Translations under genes and position numbers: made by a program | Part shown: positions 34,801 through 46,559 of the stretch, one piece after another | How positions within the stretch are numbered: the stretch's first letter is position 1 | Layout of the letters: each line of letters begins with the position of its first letter | Source of the DNA: Alnus glutinosa | Taxonomy: Eukaryota > Streptophyta > Magnoliopsida > Fagales > Betulaceae | Direction of reading: 5' to 3' | Assembly (NCBI RefSeq): GCF_958979055.1 | Contig: NC_084899.1 | Span: forward strand, 4,809,001 to 4,873,000 | Length of the DNA stretch: 64,000 nucleotides | The notes under the pieces: model-generated | Database searches by the model: none | The model's input: only the letters and a program-made list of their open reading frames with translations | What the model was told of the DNA's origin: nothing

Positions 34801-36889
34801 GCTTGACCATCTTCTTTACAGGGAGTGCCCTGAGGATTGTAGGGAGGCTGTGTCATCCCTGATGTCTGCTGCTGCGAGATTTTCAGATTTGCCGGAATTA
34901 CGTGATCTTAGGCAAATATTTCAAGAGCGATATGGGAATTCCCTGAAATTATGTGTGAATCAAAAGGTAATGCTTTATGAACTTACTCTTAATAATATAA
35001 TTATAATTGCATAACTGTTCTAGTCTAATCAGCTGATTGCTCATTAATAGTTTGTTGAGAATTTAGCTTCAAAGACATCTACACTGGAGAAGAAAGTTCA
35101 GTTAATGCAAGGCATAGCACTAGAGTTCACAATAACGTGGGACTCCATGGCTTTTGAAAAGAGAATGTCTAAGCCCTCCACATATGCACAGGTATGCCCC
35201 TCTGTATTTTATCATTCTATGGATATTACTGGCAGATAGAAATAGAGAGCAGATCCTGGGATTAAGGTTTCTGGAACTCTTTCATGTACTCAATGGCATC
35301 CTCTATACCTTTTTCTTTTCTCAAATAATTTCTAAAAGAAGTTTTAAAGATTTTTCTTCACATTCATACTGGTGTCCTCTCCTCAAAATATCTTCAACAT
35401 GTTTGAGTTTACCTGCAATTTCTGTGCTTTACTGCAGGACCAACCCAAAATTTATGGGTCTTTCAATGTTACTGGTGATAAAAATAAGTCATCTAGTGCT
35501 ATGGGAGCCATCCCAAGAGGAGAGAAGCCTGATGTTTCATTTAAAGAAAGACTAGAACTTACTAATGATTGGCATAGATTGTACAATGGCCAGGAGGACA
35601 CTGTATCAAAAAGAGAAGAACTGGACATTCGGTCTAGACATGAATACTCTGACAAGGGATACAAGGCACGCAATGGCAGAGAAGGAACTGTCTTGAAAAA
35701 GGATGGTGGTCATGACATTTCATTCCAAGGAAGGCAAGAATTTGTTGATGACAAGCACGATGCATGGAATTGGAAGGGAGATGCCACCCCGAAGTCAGTT
35801 AGATCTCGCAGTTCATCTCGAGGAAAAGGACTGGAATGCATTGATGATGGATCTAGTTTGCTTGTTTGTAGAGAGAATACTGGCCCTGAAAGTGACTATG
35901 CAGGATCTTTACTTCACGGAAAGCCGGAATTTGCTCCTAGTTGTGGAGGACTGCAGTCGAAGGGCAATGGTAAAGAACCATTGGCTGGTAATTATCATGC
36001 CGTTCAACATAATATTACAAACTTAGTGGGGAAGGTTGAGGAGGATATAATACATAAGGGGAAGCCTTACTACAAGAATGCCCTCCCTCCTCCTTATGTT
36101 AAGCCTAAAGTCCAACCAAAGGCTAGCAAATCTAGATCCAATTTAGCATCTTCACCGGCTGGTTTTGATAATAATGTAGCCCTTGTGGAACCTTCAATAC
36201 TCAAGAGAGCCAATGTTGGTAGTACTTCAGAGAGGATCCAACTAGGATCGAACCACTCTGATTATGAGAGGCACGTTGTTGGACTTGCAAGAGTGAATAG
36301 TCATGATCAAGAGAAAGCTCATTTCTATCAAGATGATGTAACCGGTAACTCCACACCAAAACCAAGATCAACCAGAAGGAGACGATCAAAATCACATCAT
36401 AATAACAATGATGCTGGCTATTTTGAAGATACAGGAGTTGTTACAAGGAAATCAAGAAGCAGGGATAGGGATAACCCAAGACGTGGGTTGCAAGTTCTAT
36501 TTGATGATGAACACTACCAGGATGATGAAGAGGAAAGGAAATTGGATAAACTGTTGATGAAGTATAGTAAGAAACCATCACCCTATGAACCAGGAATGGT
36601 GAGAGGGAAATCTAAAACTCGTCATGCAGATCACACGGGCACTAATGCTGGTGAACCCCCACAGAATAGCAGAGATGGGCCTGATGAGAAGTCAGAGATG
36701 GTTCCTCCTCCGTCCCGGTCAGTTTCTCTACCCAATGAACATACAAGTCAGTCACAGGCAACCAAAGTGTTTTCTCGTGCTACTTCTTTTCAGCCAGATG
36801 GGTCAAATCAAGCTCGGCATGTGCATCCTAAGCTGCCAGACTATGATGTTTTGGCTGAACGATTTGCAGCCCTGAGAGGAGGAAGGTAA
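31884..36889 (+). CDS. IST1-like protein (ESCRT-III regulator of Vps4 in multivesicular body sorting)
   Basis: IST1 proteins bind ESCRT-III and the ATPase Vps4/SKD1 and tune cargo sorting into multivesicular bodies. Six exons join in frame: 31884-31924, 32022-32154, 33446-33549, 34822-34966, 35051-35191 and 35438-36889 (671 residues). Residues about 1-188 form the helical IST1 domain: MLDGLLGRGFASKCKSLIKS, RRKRKATEKHLKKDIAELL, LVELTLSSCYDFVERSCDLV, ECPEDCREAVSSLMSAAARF and RQIFQERYGN. The remainder (exon 6) is long, polar and probably disordered, with RSTRRRRSKSHH and RKSRSRDRDNPRRG basic patches. The last residues, KLPDYDVLAERFAALRGGR, resemble the C-terminal MIT-interacting helix of human IST1 (LSRRFEELKK). 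Intron 2 carries an antisense LTR-element fossil. The start is supported by the conserved N-terminus of plant relatives. Confidence 0.92.
32640..33200 (-). mobile_element. Ty1/copia-type LTR retrotransposon fossil (gag-like fragment)
   Basis: Antisense to the host gene, within intron 2 of the IST1-like gene. Short stretches on the minus strand resemble the gag (UBN2-type) region of plant copia elements, such as the part around LLKG...GYEPFVATML and an NPDYKTFE-like segment. It is broken with several interruptions, lacks pol and has no visible LTRs, and therefore looks old. Limits are approximate and the family call is by motif only. Confidence 0.5.
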
Positions 36890-37809
36890 GGGATTGAGCA
36901 ATGAGCATTCAGAATTTTCTTTATCAGCATGATTGCTACCAATCTAAGCTTCTCGCATTTGTTTCCCTGGGTGGATTTGGTGCTGTCTTAGAAGAAAATT
37001 GCATGCCTATACTCCAATTACTGATGGTTGAGCACCCTATAGGCTTGGCTCTGAACTTGCATTTTATGCAATCGAGTATAGCTCTAAGTGTCTAGGGCTG
37101 TCATTGTTCTTCTTTGCAATCCGTGGACTATGGCACATGTGGGCTATATACTAGATTTTAATACAGCTCCCGGAGCTTCATTCTTTTGTTTTTCTCTGGG
37201 TCAGTACCCAGAACTATTGCTTGTAAGAGTTGTAGTAATGCATGTAGCTTAAAATGGTAGAGATTCTATGCGTTTAGATGGAAGTTCGAGGTTGAGATTG
37301 CTTAATATGGTACCGTAGTTCATTGAAACCAAAAAATAAAAAGTTCTAGAGTTCCACTGCCAAAGATGAAGACTTGTTTCATGGTATTATCACAATTATA
37401 GTTGTTGCTTTGGTTTTATTGAACTTATTTCTCAATAATCCTTATTCATGGTCAGTTTCCTCGTGATGAACTGAGAATTTATGCCCCACATTTTGTTGTT
37501 GGGTGTGGTGGAAATTAGCTTTGTTGTCATTTTTTTTAGCCCAGAGATTGTGATAATGGTATGCATGTATAGTAATATAATGCCAATACAAAAATGACCT
37601 ATATGGCCTCGAATGTCAGAAAAACCCCAGCAGCTCTGAAGTCAGAACAAACGCTTTTAACATTCCCAAGGTCAGTGCCATTTTTTAGATTCGCGTCCAA
37701 TTTCCTTTTCTTGTCAAAGGTAAATAACTGTTTCCCGCCAAAAAGTTTCTCACCCTCCCCCATATATCACAGTCCCCTCTTTTACTGCCCCATATTCCAC
37801 CACAGAGCA

Positions 37810-37818
<9 letters not shown>

Positions 37819-37847
<29 letters not shown>
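37819..37847. repeat. (GA)n microsatellite directly before a start codon
   Basis: A pure GA run of about 28 bp ends exactly at the ATG of the downstream membrane-protein gene, with an imperfect GA-rich part before it (37805-37818). It must lie in the 5' leader if that ATG is used. Confidence 0.85.
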
Positions 37848-37851
<4 letters not shown>

Positions 37852-38627
37852 GGGGGACATCCAAGGTGATTATGGGGGCAACTCTGGTAATGGTGGTGAG
37901 CCTTGCCATAGTGCTAGGCCTAATCTTGGTGCTGCTAGCTGAGCTCTACTGTTCTCTCTTACTCCGCCGGCGTCAGCTCAGAAACACCACCTCCGACACC
38001 CCCACGGCCGCTGTGATGACTTCCACCACAGCCACCAATCCTACCTCTTCTCAGCCCTCACATTCCAAAGACGAATCACCTCCTTCCCCTCACAGTAGCT
38101 TCTACGCCCAAGGGGTTCTTCAAGCTCCAAGAAGCTTACTCTTCCCTGCAGTTTCTGGCATAGAAGACGAGGCAGAAACAAAGAAGCTGACACATCATAT
38201 TATTGACGTCCAAACCCAGGAGTCAAACGCAAGCCCACGTCAAATTGGACTTCTCTCTGCTTCTTCCCCACCAACTCCTTGTAATGACAAGGCCAGTGGT
38301 TGTGGGGAGCATTTTGTGTACATTTCTAATCCCATTTATGACAACGATGCCATGCCAAGCGGAGTGGACAGTACTCCATTTGAAACACCGGACACGTCGC
38401 CTTCACGATTAGATACAGGCGGTTCTTCTGGCGACGACGATGAGGTTCCCCAACCATCAAGCCCAACCACACCTCCTTTGACTCCAATGAAGAAGCTTCC
38501 GGCCGAAGCATGCTCCGTGTCCCTTAGGAATGCCAGGTCGTTTGGCACCTCAGGTAGTGATTCCAACAGTGGCAATGGCCGTTCATCGTCATCATCGGGT
38601 TCTCCTTGTACTTCTCCTTCATGGTGA
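37848..38627 (+). CDS. Single-pass membrane protein with Ser/Pro-rich tail, plant-specific, function unknown
   Basis: A single exon of 259 residues. The N-terminus (MRGTSKVIMGATLVMVVSLA and onward through AIVLGLILVLLAELYCSLLL) holds one long hydrophobic segment at about residues 9-38, followed at once by RRRQLR, so the protein is probably anchored with the tail on the cytosolic side. The rest is rich in Ser, Pro and Thr, with short recognisable blocks: SFYAQGVLQAPRSLLFPAVS, FVYISNPIYDND, FETPDTSPSRLD, PLTPMKKLP and a Gly/Ser-rich end. I know similar uncharacterised proteins in other eudicots but no function. The start follows the GA repeat and is the first Met of the frame. An upstream promoter cannot be read reliably. 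Confidence 0.75.
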
Positions 38628-38859
38628 TCAATCATGCTCATGCATGTTGTAGCAGATCGAGAAAAAGACAGCAGCAGAGCTTAAGAGTAATTAAGAACTT
38701 TTCTCTGCATGCGTGGTTGGCCAGTGGACATGGTCCACCCAAGCCACGCCCAAGGCCAACTAATTTTCTTTTTTACTATTTCTATCCCTCTCTGCGTACG
38801 TTGCAGGATTGCTCTTTTGTTTTGATTTGCTTGTGTGGTGTTCGTTTTGGATAGTCGTT

Positions 38860-39600
38860 GGATTCCTATCGAGTAATATATATAAACAATTGTTTTGTTT
38901 TTGTTTTGGGATTTTGAGAAAATAGAGTGCATGTGAGTGGAGTAAAAGGACAGAAAGAGAAGGATAGATGATAGTTTTCTTTTCACCTCGAGCGTTGATT
39001 TCAATGTACTGAAGCTTTAAAACAAATAAATCTGCCATCCGCCTGGTCTTTTTGTCCACTTTTGATAACGACGACTGCTGTTTGGTTTCCCTGAGCCCCA
39101 GGACCAGGACTCAGGACTCAGGAGGCATGGCAAGAAGCTTCAGTTTCCCCACTGACTGATTTTTATTTTTTATTTTTCTTTTTTGGAAACGGTTTCATAG
39201 CAAATTTGCCAAGTATAAATGAGTCGGAGCATTATCATCCGGCCAGCTAACTTGGTTAGTCCGGTTGAAAAAATAGGATAAAAAGAAGTTGCCTTCGGCT
39301 CTGTAAACAAGCAATCAAAGACCAACTTAATATGAATAATGCATGTTAAACTTAATGATCATGGAATTTCAAATTACAATCGACACTCAGAAATATGATT
39401 ATTCGACAAAGAATAGAGAAAGAAAATGTAAAATGGAATAGTGAAAGTGCATACCTAAAATGGTGAGCCGGATATAGATGTTTCATGCTATGAAAAAATA
39501 AGTAGCTAAAATAGGAAAAAGTGATCATTTAATTAAATTTTAGCTAAACATTTACTTAGCCGAGGATTTAGGAATGCCATCCTATTACAGGCAATACAAC
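38860..39600. other. 3' flank and spacer
   Basis: The first 150-200 bp are probably the 3' untranslated region of the membrane-protein gene. The rest shows no gene and no clear repeat. Confidence 0.4.
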
Positions 39601-39603
39601 GCA

Positions 39604-40122
39604 TCTAATGCTTCGTTTGTTTTGATGTAAAAGTTTTTCGTCGTAAAATATTTTTAACGAAATATTTTTCTTTTTTAAATAATTTATTTGAAAATATTTC
39701 CTGGCGTTTGGCTTATACGAAAAAATCACCGATGACAAAAAACCACCAGTGACAAGATTTTGTCATTAGCTGGTAGAATTATGGCTATTTTAGCAGAAAT
39801 CCGGCAATGGTGGCCGAATTCCGGTGCAAATTACCAGATTGCAGCACCAACCGAACTCCGGCCTATTTTGTTGAAATATGAGTCGCCGGATTCCGATAAT
39901 CGGATACCAAAATTCGGAGACCTTCAACGGTATATTCGGGCTACCAACAAACTCCAATGCTCGGCGGTAGCGGATTTCCACAAATGTATGTGCAACAATG
40001 AAGAGTTTAAATCCAGAAAATGATTTACGATTAAACTGAAAATGATTTTTGTTGATTATTATTTTCGGTTGCACCAAATATAAAAAAATACAAAAAATAT
40101 TTTACGCCCAAGCAAAACATAA
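39604..40122. repeat. Non-autonomous element related to 6465-7115
   Basis: The ends ATGCTTCGTTTGTTTTGATG and TTTTACGCCCAAGCAAAACAT are imperfect inverted repeats. AAAATATTT-type arms flank a core with CCGGAATTC/GAATTCCGG words, as in the 6.5-kb copy. It is shorter and more diverged. No transposase is present. Confidence 0.55.
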
Positions 40123-40539
40123 ATTTAGTGGCTTTCAGGGGAATTGCTTATGAAGGGTGCACCCACTTCTAAGGTACTGACTGGATGATGAAAGGGCTTT
40201 CAGTTGCATTAATCAATTTGTATTACGTTTAAACTTTTGTGTGCCCTTTGAAGATGTGAAGGCCTGTTTTGATAGAGCCTAGTAAATGAAAGGCCTATTG
40301 GAAGATCAATCGAGTGCTGTCTCATTCGTTCAAAAACATACGCTTCAACGGTGGAATTGGGTATTATACTCATTGCCAACATGATCTTTAGACAATTCCT
40401 TATCCAGTAATTGGATAAAGGATCGCATAAAAAATTCATTAGGGTGGATTGACAGAGTTAATCAGATTTATGTTGAATGCCATTACATTAAGCTGATAGA
40501 AGCATCTGCTAAAATCCAATGTTTTTTAACTCATTTTTT

Positions 40540-41551
40540 GCCATTTGAACGGCTTTTATTTTGCCATTTGCTAAATAAACCAGTGGAGGCTAGATGTTTC
40601 CCAGCCTCTAGGGCTGTGGATTTTGTTCTCCCTGGCTTTGGCCGGTGGTGGCTGTTGTTTCTCCTAACTTTTGAGCTATGGAGCTTTTTCCTGTTTTTTT
40701 TTTTTTTTTTCCTGTTGTTTTCTTTCTTGGTTTTTGGCAGAAACTACATCTGCTGTTGGTAGAAGGAAATGGTCGTCTGGTGAGTTTTTCTAGCGAAGGT
40801 TATGGCTGGCTGTGTAATATTTGCGATTTTCTTTAGAGCTAGATCTGTGGCTTTCGACTAGCTTTCTCTTATCACGCGCTCTTCCGTGGTGGTCGTCGGC
40901 TTCTTCCGGTTGGGTAGTGTTCAGCCACGACTGTGGTGGTGCCTCCTGCTCGGCGCGTGGCCAACACGCGCCTGGGTGCTTTTCTTCTGTTTCTTGCGCG
41001 TGAGGGCCACTGCCTGTTGTGTGTGGTGGTGGCTGGTGTCGACCGGTGGTTCCGTTTGTTGTCCGCTACTGGAGGGCTTCTGATGATGGCGCGTGCATTG
41101 CACGCGCCGGCTTCGAAGACGTCATTTTCTGATGCTGCTGTTTTTGTGGTTTTCCGACAATTTTGTTGTTGTTTTTTTTTTTTTTTTTTTTTTTCCTGTA
41201 TATTCTTATCTTTCACAGCTTACCTTTGTAATAAACTTTAATTTACTTGGACATTTTAGGTGGCATGTATGCTAGACCAGGTTCTCTTATTTTAGTTGAG
41301 TTGTACTTGAGTGTTAAAAGAGGACTCAATTGTATGTTCATGTAATTTTAGTTTTGTTGCTTAGGTAGCTGCTTCAAGCTAGGTTTTTTCCTAGCTTAGT
41401 GGTTAGGGATTCTGTATCTCTGGTCACTACCTTGAGCCTACGGGCTTGTGTTTCTAGCTTTCGGGCTGGTTGTTTGCCTTCGGGCTGTTGTATTTGCCTA
41501 CGGGCTTTTATTAATGAAAGTTCTAGATTCCGTTCAAAAAAAAAAAAAATA
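40540..41551 (+). mobile_element. Probable non-LTR retroelement remnant with A tail
   Basis: A GC-rich block (40600-41160) rich in GGTGGT and GCGCGTG words is followed by a 3' region with CTACGGGCTT/TTCGGGCTG repeats (41435-41510) and the end TATTAATGAAAGTTCTAGAT plus TCCGTTC and an A run (41537-41550). The TCCGTTC-poly(A) end matches the LINE at 19.85 kb. No reverse-transcriptase frame is visible and no target duplication was found. Confidence 0.45.
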
Positions 41552-41559
41552 ACTAACTA

Positions 41560-42310
41560 TCAAACAAACTCCCTTCTGGTCAACCTTTATTTTGGCAACA
41601 AAAAGGAGCTAAGTTCCCCCCCCCCCCAAAAAAAAAAAAAAAAAAAAACGTCACAGTTGCTTCAATCAAATCGTTTTGACCAAGGCTTATTGTAAGATCC
41701 ATCGTCACCTCATTTGTTCTCACTGCTTATTGAAAGGCCATATTGCATATAATTAAGTGATCAATATTTTGTCTCTAGCAATGACACTTCTTAGTGCAGT
41801 ATTTATTCACTGAGTTCCATCAAATCAGAGTCTTGCACATAGAGGAGTATCATGTGAAATGTTTGAAAGGGTCACATGCTTTTCTAATGAGATCTTAAAA
41901 TGTACATTGAACAAATATTCTTACAACATGTTTGTGCAGCTTGCATATCAGCCTTCAACTTTGATTAGCCACAATGAATTTCCATCTGATTGATTGATGT
42001 CCTTAAGATTGATCCAGGAAAACCTGTTACAAGATGGGAGGAAAAAGAAAGGGAAACAAAAATTTCTTCCAGTCTGTAAAAATTGTCTGATTTCTCAAGC
42101 TATATTGAACATTAATTACATCACCCTTATGTAAGGTAGCTGGATCACCAATGTTTCAAACTAATGAAGGAGGTTTATACCATCATTTTAACTTTATATT
42201 GTCAAACAATAGGTGAAAACGCTGTCACCCTGCTGAGTGATGAAATAAAAATAACATAATATAAGTTCATAAAATTGAAAGGATTACATACAGTTGAATA
42301 GCCAAGTATG
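41560..42310. other. 3' flank of the Rab gene and spacer
   Basis: Contains the probable 3' untranslated region of the minus-strand Rab5 gene (about 42000-42314) and a C-run/A-run homopolymer pair at 41619-41648. Nothing else is recognisable. Confidence 0.4.
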
Positions 42311-42314
42311 GGAA

Positions 42315-45300
42315 TCATACAGAGCAGCAAAACAATCTTCTTCCACCGTCTTGTGATCCTCTGTGTAATTTCATTCCAGTCGGACGTGAAGGGCTAGCTT
42401 TTGCCAATTTCTTTGCTGCAAAAAAGCTTTTCTGTAAGCATGGAAAAGAAGTTCTCGGTAAAACAGAGAATTGGACTTATCAGTTGGTTGATGTCAGCAT
42501 TAATTGATAATTGACATGGCCACATCAACAAAACACCGTTGCCAAAAGATGGGGCAGCCAGTGGGCTTAGACAATCCAATTAAGAACTTGTTCTGAAGCC
42601 ATAACTTAAATGACTTTTGCCCCATTCTTTGTTTTAAGATTATTATTCCTTGCTTGAATTCTTCCTCTCTTTGGTCAAATTTGTAACATTAAGAAGAAAA
42701 AAGAAAAAAAAGAGTAGCTACATTTACCTATTTCATAGAAGAGCTCGTTCACATTCTGTGCAGTTTTTGCTGATGTTTCAAGAAAAACCATGCCATTTTC
42801 TTTAGCAAACTGCTCACCATCCTGCAACCATTATTACAAGGATTGAAAAATGGTCTTTAGAAATTGCATTGAACAATGAACTCATTTACAATAAATATCA
42901 GCATAAGAAACACTGAAACAGGCATCTAGCTTGAATAATTGAAATACCCTTTCCTCGTCAAATCACAGATATGGAATGCACCCATACAAAAGCTATCATG
43001 CCTTTTGTATAGGCTTTTGTTCATTTTTTCCAGGTTTTCCTTATTCTTTCTTTTCTTTCTTTCTTTCCCTTTATTTTTTCTTCTCTTTTTTTTTTTGATG
43101 CTACTACAATTTAACAGAAAGTTTTTGGTATTTTCTTTCTGAACACATCACAAGATAAAATTTTTCTTAGGTGAAGTCTATTTGCTAGATGAGAACAGGG
43201 GCCATCCGGGTCAGGGCAAACTGGGATCTCATGCTAGCCAAGGCAATCACCTAGGCATTCCGAGCGTAGGGCAGAGCCTGGGTTGGGAGCCCTCTCAAAT
43301 GTCTAAGAACTAGGTGCATACTAATATGTCGTAACAAATATGAACAGTATAAAGATAACAAACAAGAATAGTGGACCGTATCTACCTCGAATTCCACTTT
43401 CCTCTTCTCTTCCAAGTCAGCCTTGTTGGCCGCCAAGAACAGTATCAAATTAGGATTTCCTGATATAGTCAAATAGAAATCAGATTAGATGTTGAACTAA
43501 TAATACCAAATTCACTTCAATAATATGTTTATGCTCAACAATTCTTGTAGGGTTAAATACATTTTAGCCCCCCAGACTACCACTCTTTCTCCGAATGGCT
43601 TCCCAAACTACCAATGCTTAGATTCTGGCCCCCTAACCTACCACTTTCTGATTTTTTGGCCCCATCCGTATATTTATGCCGTCAATTCTAAACAGAAACC
43701 CGAAAATACCCCTCCAACACTTTGAAATTCCCACGGTTAAGGAAGGGGTATTTTCGGGGTTTTGGCTAATTTCTGTTAGATTGACGGCATAAATAGACGG
43801 ATAGGGCCAAAAAATCAGAAAGTGGTAGTTTGGAGGGCCAGAATCTAAGCATTGGTAGTTTGGGGGGCCATCTGAAAAAAGGGTGGTAGTTTGGGGGGCT
43901 AAAATGTATTTAACCCATTCTTGTAATATCATGTTGAAGGAGGTGTAACCTTGGCCAATGGATGAATTTGTGTTTGATTTCCACATTAATTCTGGTTATG
44001 TTTTTAGTAAAATGCTTTTAGAAATTGGTCAATTTAAAGGGTAGTCAGTCTTATCAAAATGTTGAGATGACATTTTTGTACGAATTGGTGAACATTGTCA
44101 AATTGAAGACCACATGGTAACAACAATAGTGACATTTTTTTTTTTCTTTATTTCAATTGATGAGTTACACACGCCTTCATTGGGTCTTGAATTCACGAAC
44201 CAACTCTATAGGGGAGAAAGTGTTGTTTGAGCTGTAGCTCATTGGAGGCAGTATCATCTTAATGATAATTTATCTTTAAGGAAATATCTCTAGAGCAAAA
44301 GTGATTCTTGCATACTTTGGAGATAGCAAAATATGCAGTGAACTAATTGTTGAAGTAGGGACTATGGGTCCGCAAGAGAGGAAAAAATGGAAGGTATAAA
44401 ATAACACCGACAACATCAGACCTGGAGGGAAGTAGATGCCAGGAAATCTATTGCACAAATTTTCCGGGTAACTGTTAAATCACCATTTATCCCAAAAACT
44501 GGGACAAGTGGTGATTTAACATGGTATCGCTAATCATTTGGTTCTGCATGCAACCTATGTATGTGCCATAGAGGCCTCACATAATGGCTCTAGATCTATA
44601 CATCTCAGTAAGTGTAAGAACTTATATTGCAGGTGATATGGTTCAGACTCAAAGTACCACAGCTTGCAAAGCTTGTTGAAAGATTAAAGAGCATGGAGAC
44701 ACAACAAGCAATAGAAAACAAAGATTTCAAGAATATAGGTTTTAGCCTTTAGCTTGCATGGGATTGGTAAATTGCTGTCAGTTACCTTGTCTTTGCAATT
44801 CTTGAACCCACTTTTTGGCTCGTACAAACGAATCCTGAAGGCAAAGCACAATACATTTAACTAGTCAGAAGGATTCCCAGTTTAAATGTATATTTCTGTC
44901 ACCAATACTACTGGTAACAAGTTCTTAATGCAAATTTCGTGACCCATACTACTAACAAATTCTTAAAGAAGTATTGACAAACTCATTTATAGATCTTAAG
45001 ACTATGATCATTCATGGACCTAAACCCTAAATCTCATAACAACACTTAAACATCTAATACCTCAATAGATTGAATTATCTATCAACTTTGAGACATATTT
45101 AGCACATTTTTATGTAATCAGGCCAGCATGTCTTCTTCTTTTCTTTTCTTTTTTTCTTTTTTCTTTTTTTAATCTTTGTGCCTGAGAACATAACAATATA
45201 TAGCTACAGATTTGCAATCTCTTAAGAATAAAGAAAAAAATGAGGGGAACTTCAACAAAGGCCATGCGGGGCCATTTTACCACCATAATAAGAATGAAAT

Positions 45301-46558
45301 GCATATGAAACAACCAGAGTAGAGTTAAGCTCATTAAAAGTAATACTAACATTCCATAACCTGCTTAAACTTAGATTATACAACTACTGATAATATAATT
45401 CAAGATGAAAATGACCATGTGAAAAGCTAGCAGTGAAATCAATCCTAGATGAAGATGAGCATGTGAAAAGCTAGCAGTAATACTATTGGAAGCTTGACAA
45501 TTAGTTACCATGCTTGTAAGGTCATAAACCACAACTGCTGCAGCTGCACCACGGTAGTACATAGGAGCCAAACTATGATATCTTTCCTGTCCTGCCGTGT
45601 CCCATATATCAAATTTTATAGTGGCTTCATTCAATGACAAGACCTGAGTGAAGAAGGCAGCTCCAATAGTTGATTCCTGCATCTTATACTTTCGTTAGAG
45701 GTTGCATACTATCACGATTTCAAGGAAAAAAAGAAGAGAGTGAAGATAAATAGTAAAGAAAATGAAAGCCAACCTGGTACTCCAAAAATTGACCTTTGAC
45801 AAATCTCAATACCAAACTTGTTTTTCCGGTTCCCATGTCCCCAAGAAGTACCTAGGGAAAAGGATGATAATGTCAAGAACAGCAAAAGTTTTCCCCTTTT
45901 GCTAATCATTCGTGTGAAAGTACTCCATATATAACAATGCACAACAATCTCTGGCAAAGATTTCTTTTTATACGAATTTTATTACATAAGAAATTCATCT
46001 TTCAAGTTCTTACATGCAACAACAACTAGCTAATTAATAACAAGCCAGAGACTTGCTTTTTTTGGTGGATAAGCTGGGATCACCCACCGACCATGCCACA
46101 ATAAAATTTCATAAACCAAATTACCTTATGCATTAATATAATCCACAAGGCAACGAAAAACGAACAAGAAGCTCCCCAACCCCAAGACAGATATCAATTT
46201 CGCCGTCGTGCATCCTTGAAGCAACCCATGATCATGAAATCATACGGTTCCATCCAGGCTTCACACATCGGCATATATTTATAAAAGCATATGATTTGTC
46301 AAATAATTATCTTGGGGATTTTTATCAAAGGTATCCAAAGCAACAAATATTATCGAAGTTGTTAAAATTTGTCTCAAATAACAAACACCATCGTCTCTGG
46401 TTTGATCAGCAGGCTCAGTTATTCCACTAGCTTATGCAACCCAATCTTGCCTAAGTGAAACAGGATTAACCCTTTTCATCATTTGAGCGAATTTAAGAAA
46501 ATAGGGAAGACATACCCACCAGCTTGGCTTGTACGTTCTTGTTGCCTGTCCTCGCCAT
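42315..46558 (-). CDS. RHN1: Rab5-type small GTPase, RHN1/RABF2-like
   Basis: Rab5 GTPases direct endosome fusion and vacuolar traffic. Seven exons join in frame: 46520-46558, 45774-45851, 45509-45676, 44786-44834, 43386-43459, 42728-42821 and 42315-42415, giving 200 residues, the usual length. All nucleotide motifs are present: GDMGTGKTS (P-loop), [11 protein letters not shown] (Rab5-type effector loop), [20 protein letters not shown] (switch II), ANKADL (NKxD) and ETSAKT (G5). The C-terminus RRLFCCSV provides paired cysteines for geranylgeranylation, so this is the conventional Rab5 form and not the N-myristoylated ARA6 type. [13 protein letters not shown] at the N-terminus and [16 protein letters not shown] match plant RHN1-type sequences. 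The intron between exons 4 and 5 holds a 367-bp MITE. The symbol is by similarity. Confidence 0.95.
43550..43916. mobile_element. Mutator-type MITE, 367 bp, in a Rab5 intron
   Basis: Terminal inverted repeats begin GGGTTAAATACATTTTAGCC and end with the complement. The arms of about 150 bp pair over most of their length, including repeated short phrases of the type ACTACCANTNNTT-GGCCCCC. The 9-bp direct repeat ATTCTTGTA flanks it (43541-43549 and 43917-43925). It codes for nothing credible. The 9-bp duplication points to the Mutator superfamily. Confidence 0.9.
44139..44265 (-). mobile_element. Possible tRNA-derived SINE (minus strand)
   Basis: Read on the minus strand, there is an A-box-like ATGAGCTACAGCTCAAA region, a B-box-like ATTCAAGACCC and a terminal A run (T run at 44139-44150). 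No target duplication was found. It lies in the same Rab5 intron as the MITE. Confidence 0.35.
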
Positions 46559-46559
46559 T

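Noticed and set aside
40821-41275. Several overlapping frames of 60-114 codons on both strands
   Set aside because: They come from a GGTGGT-rich transposon-like block and a T run; none resembles a protein.
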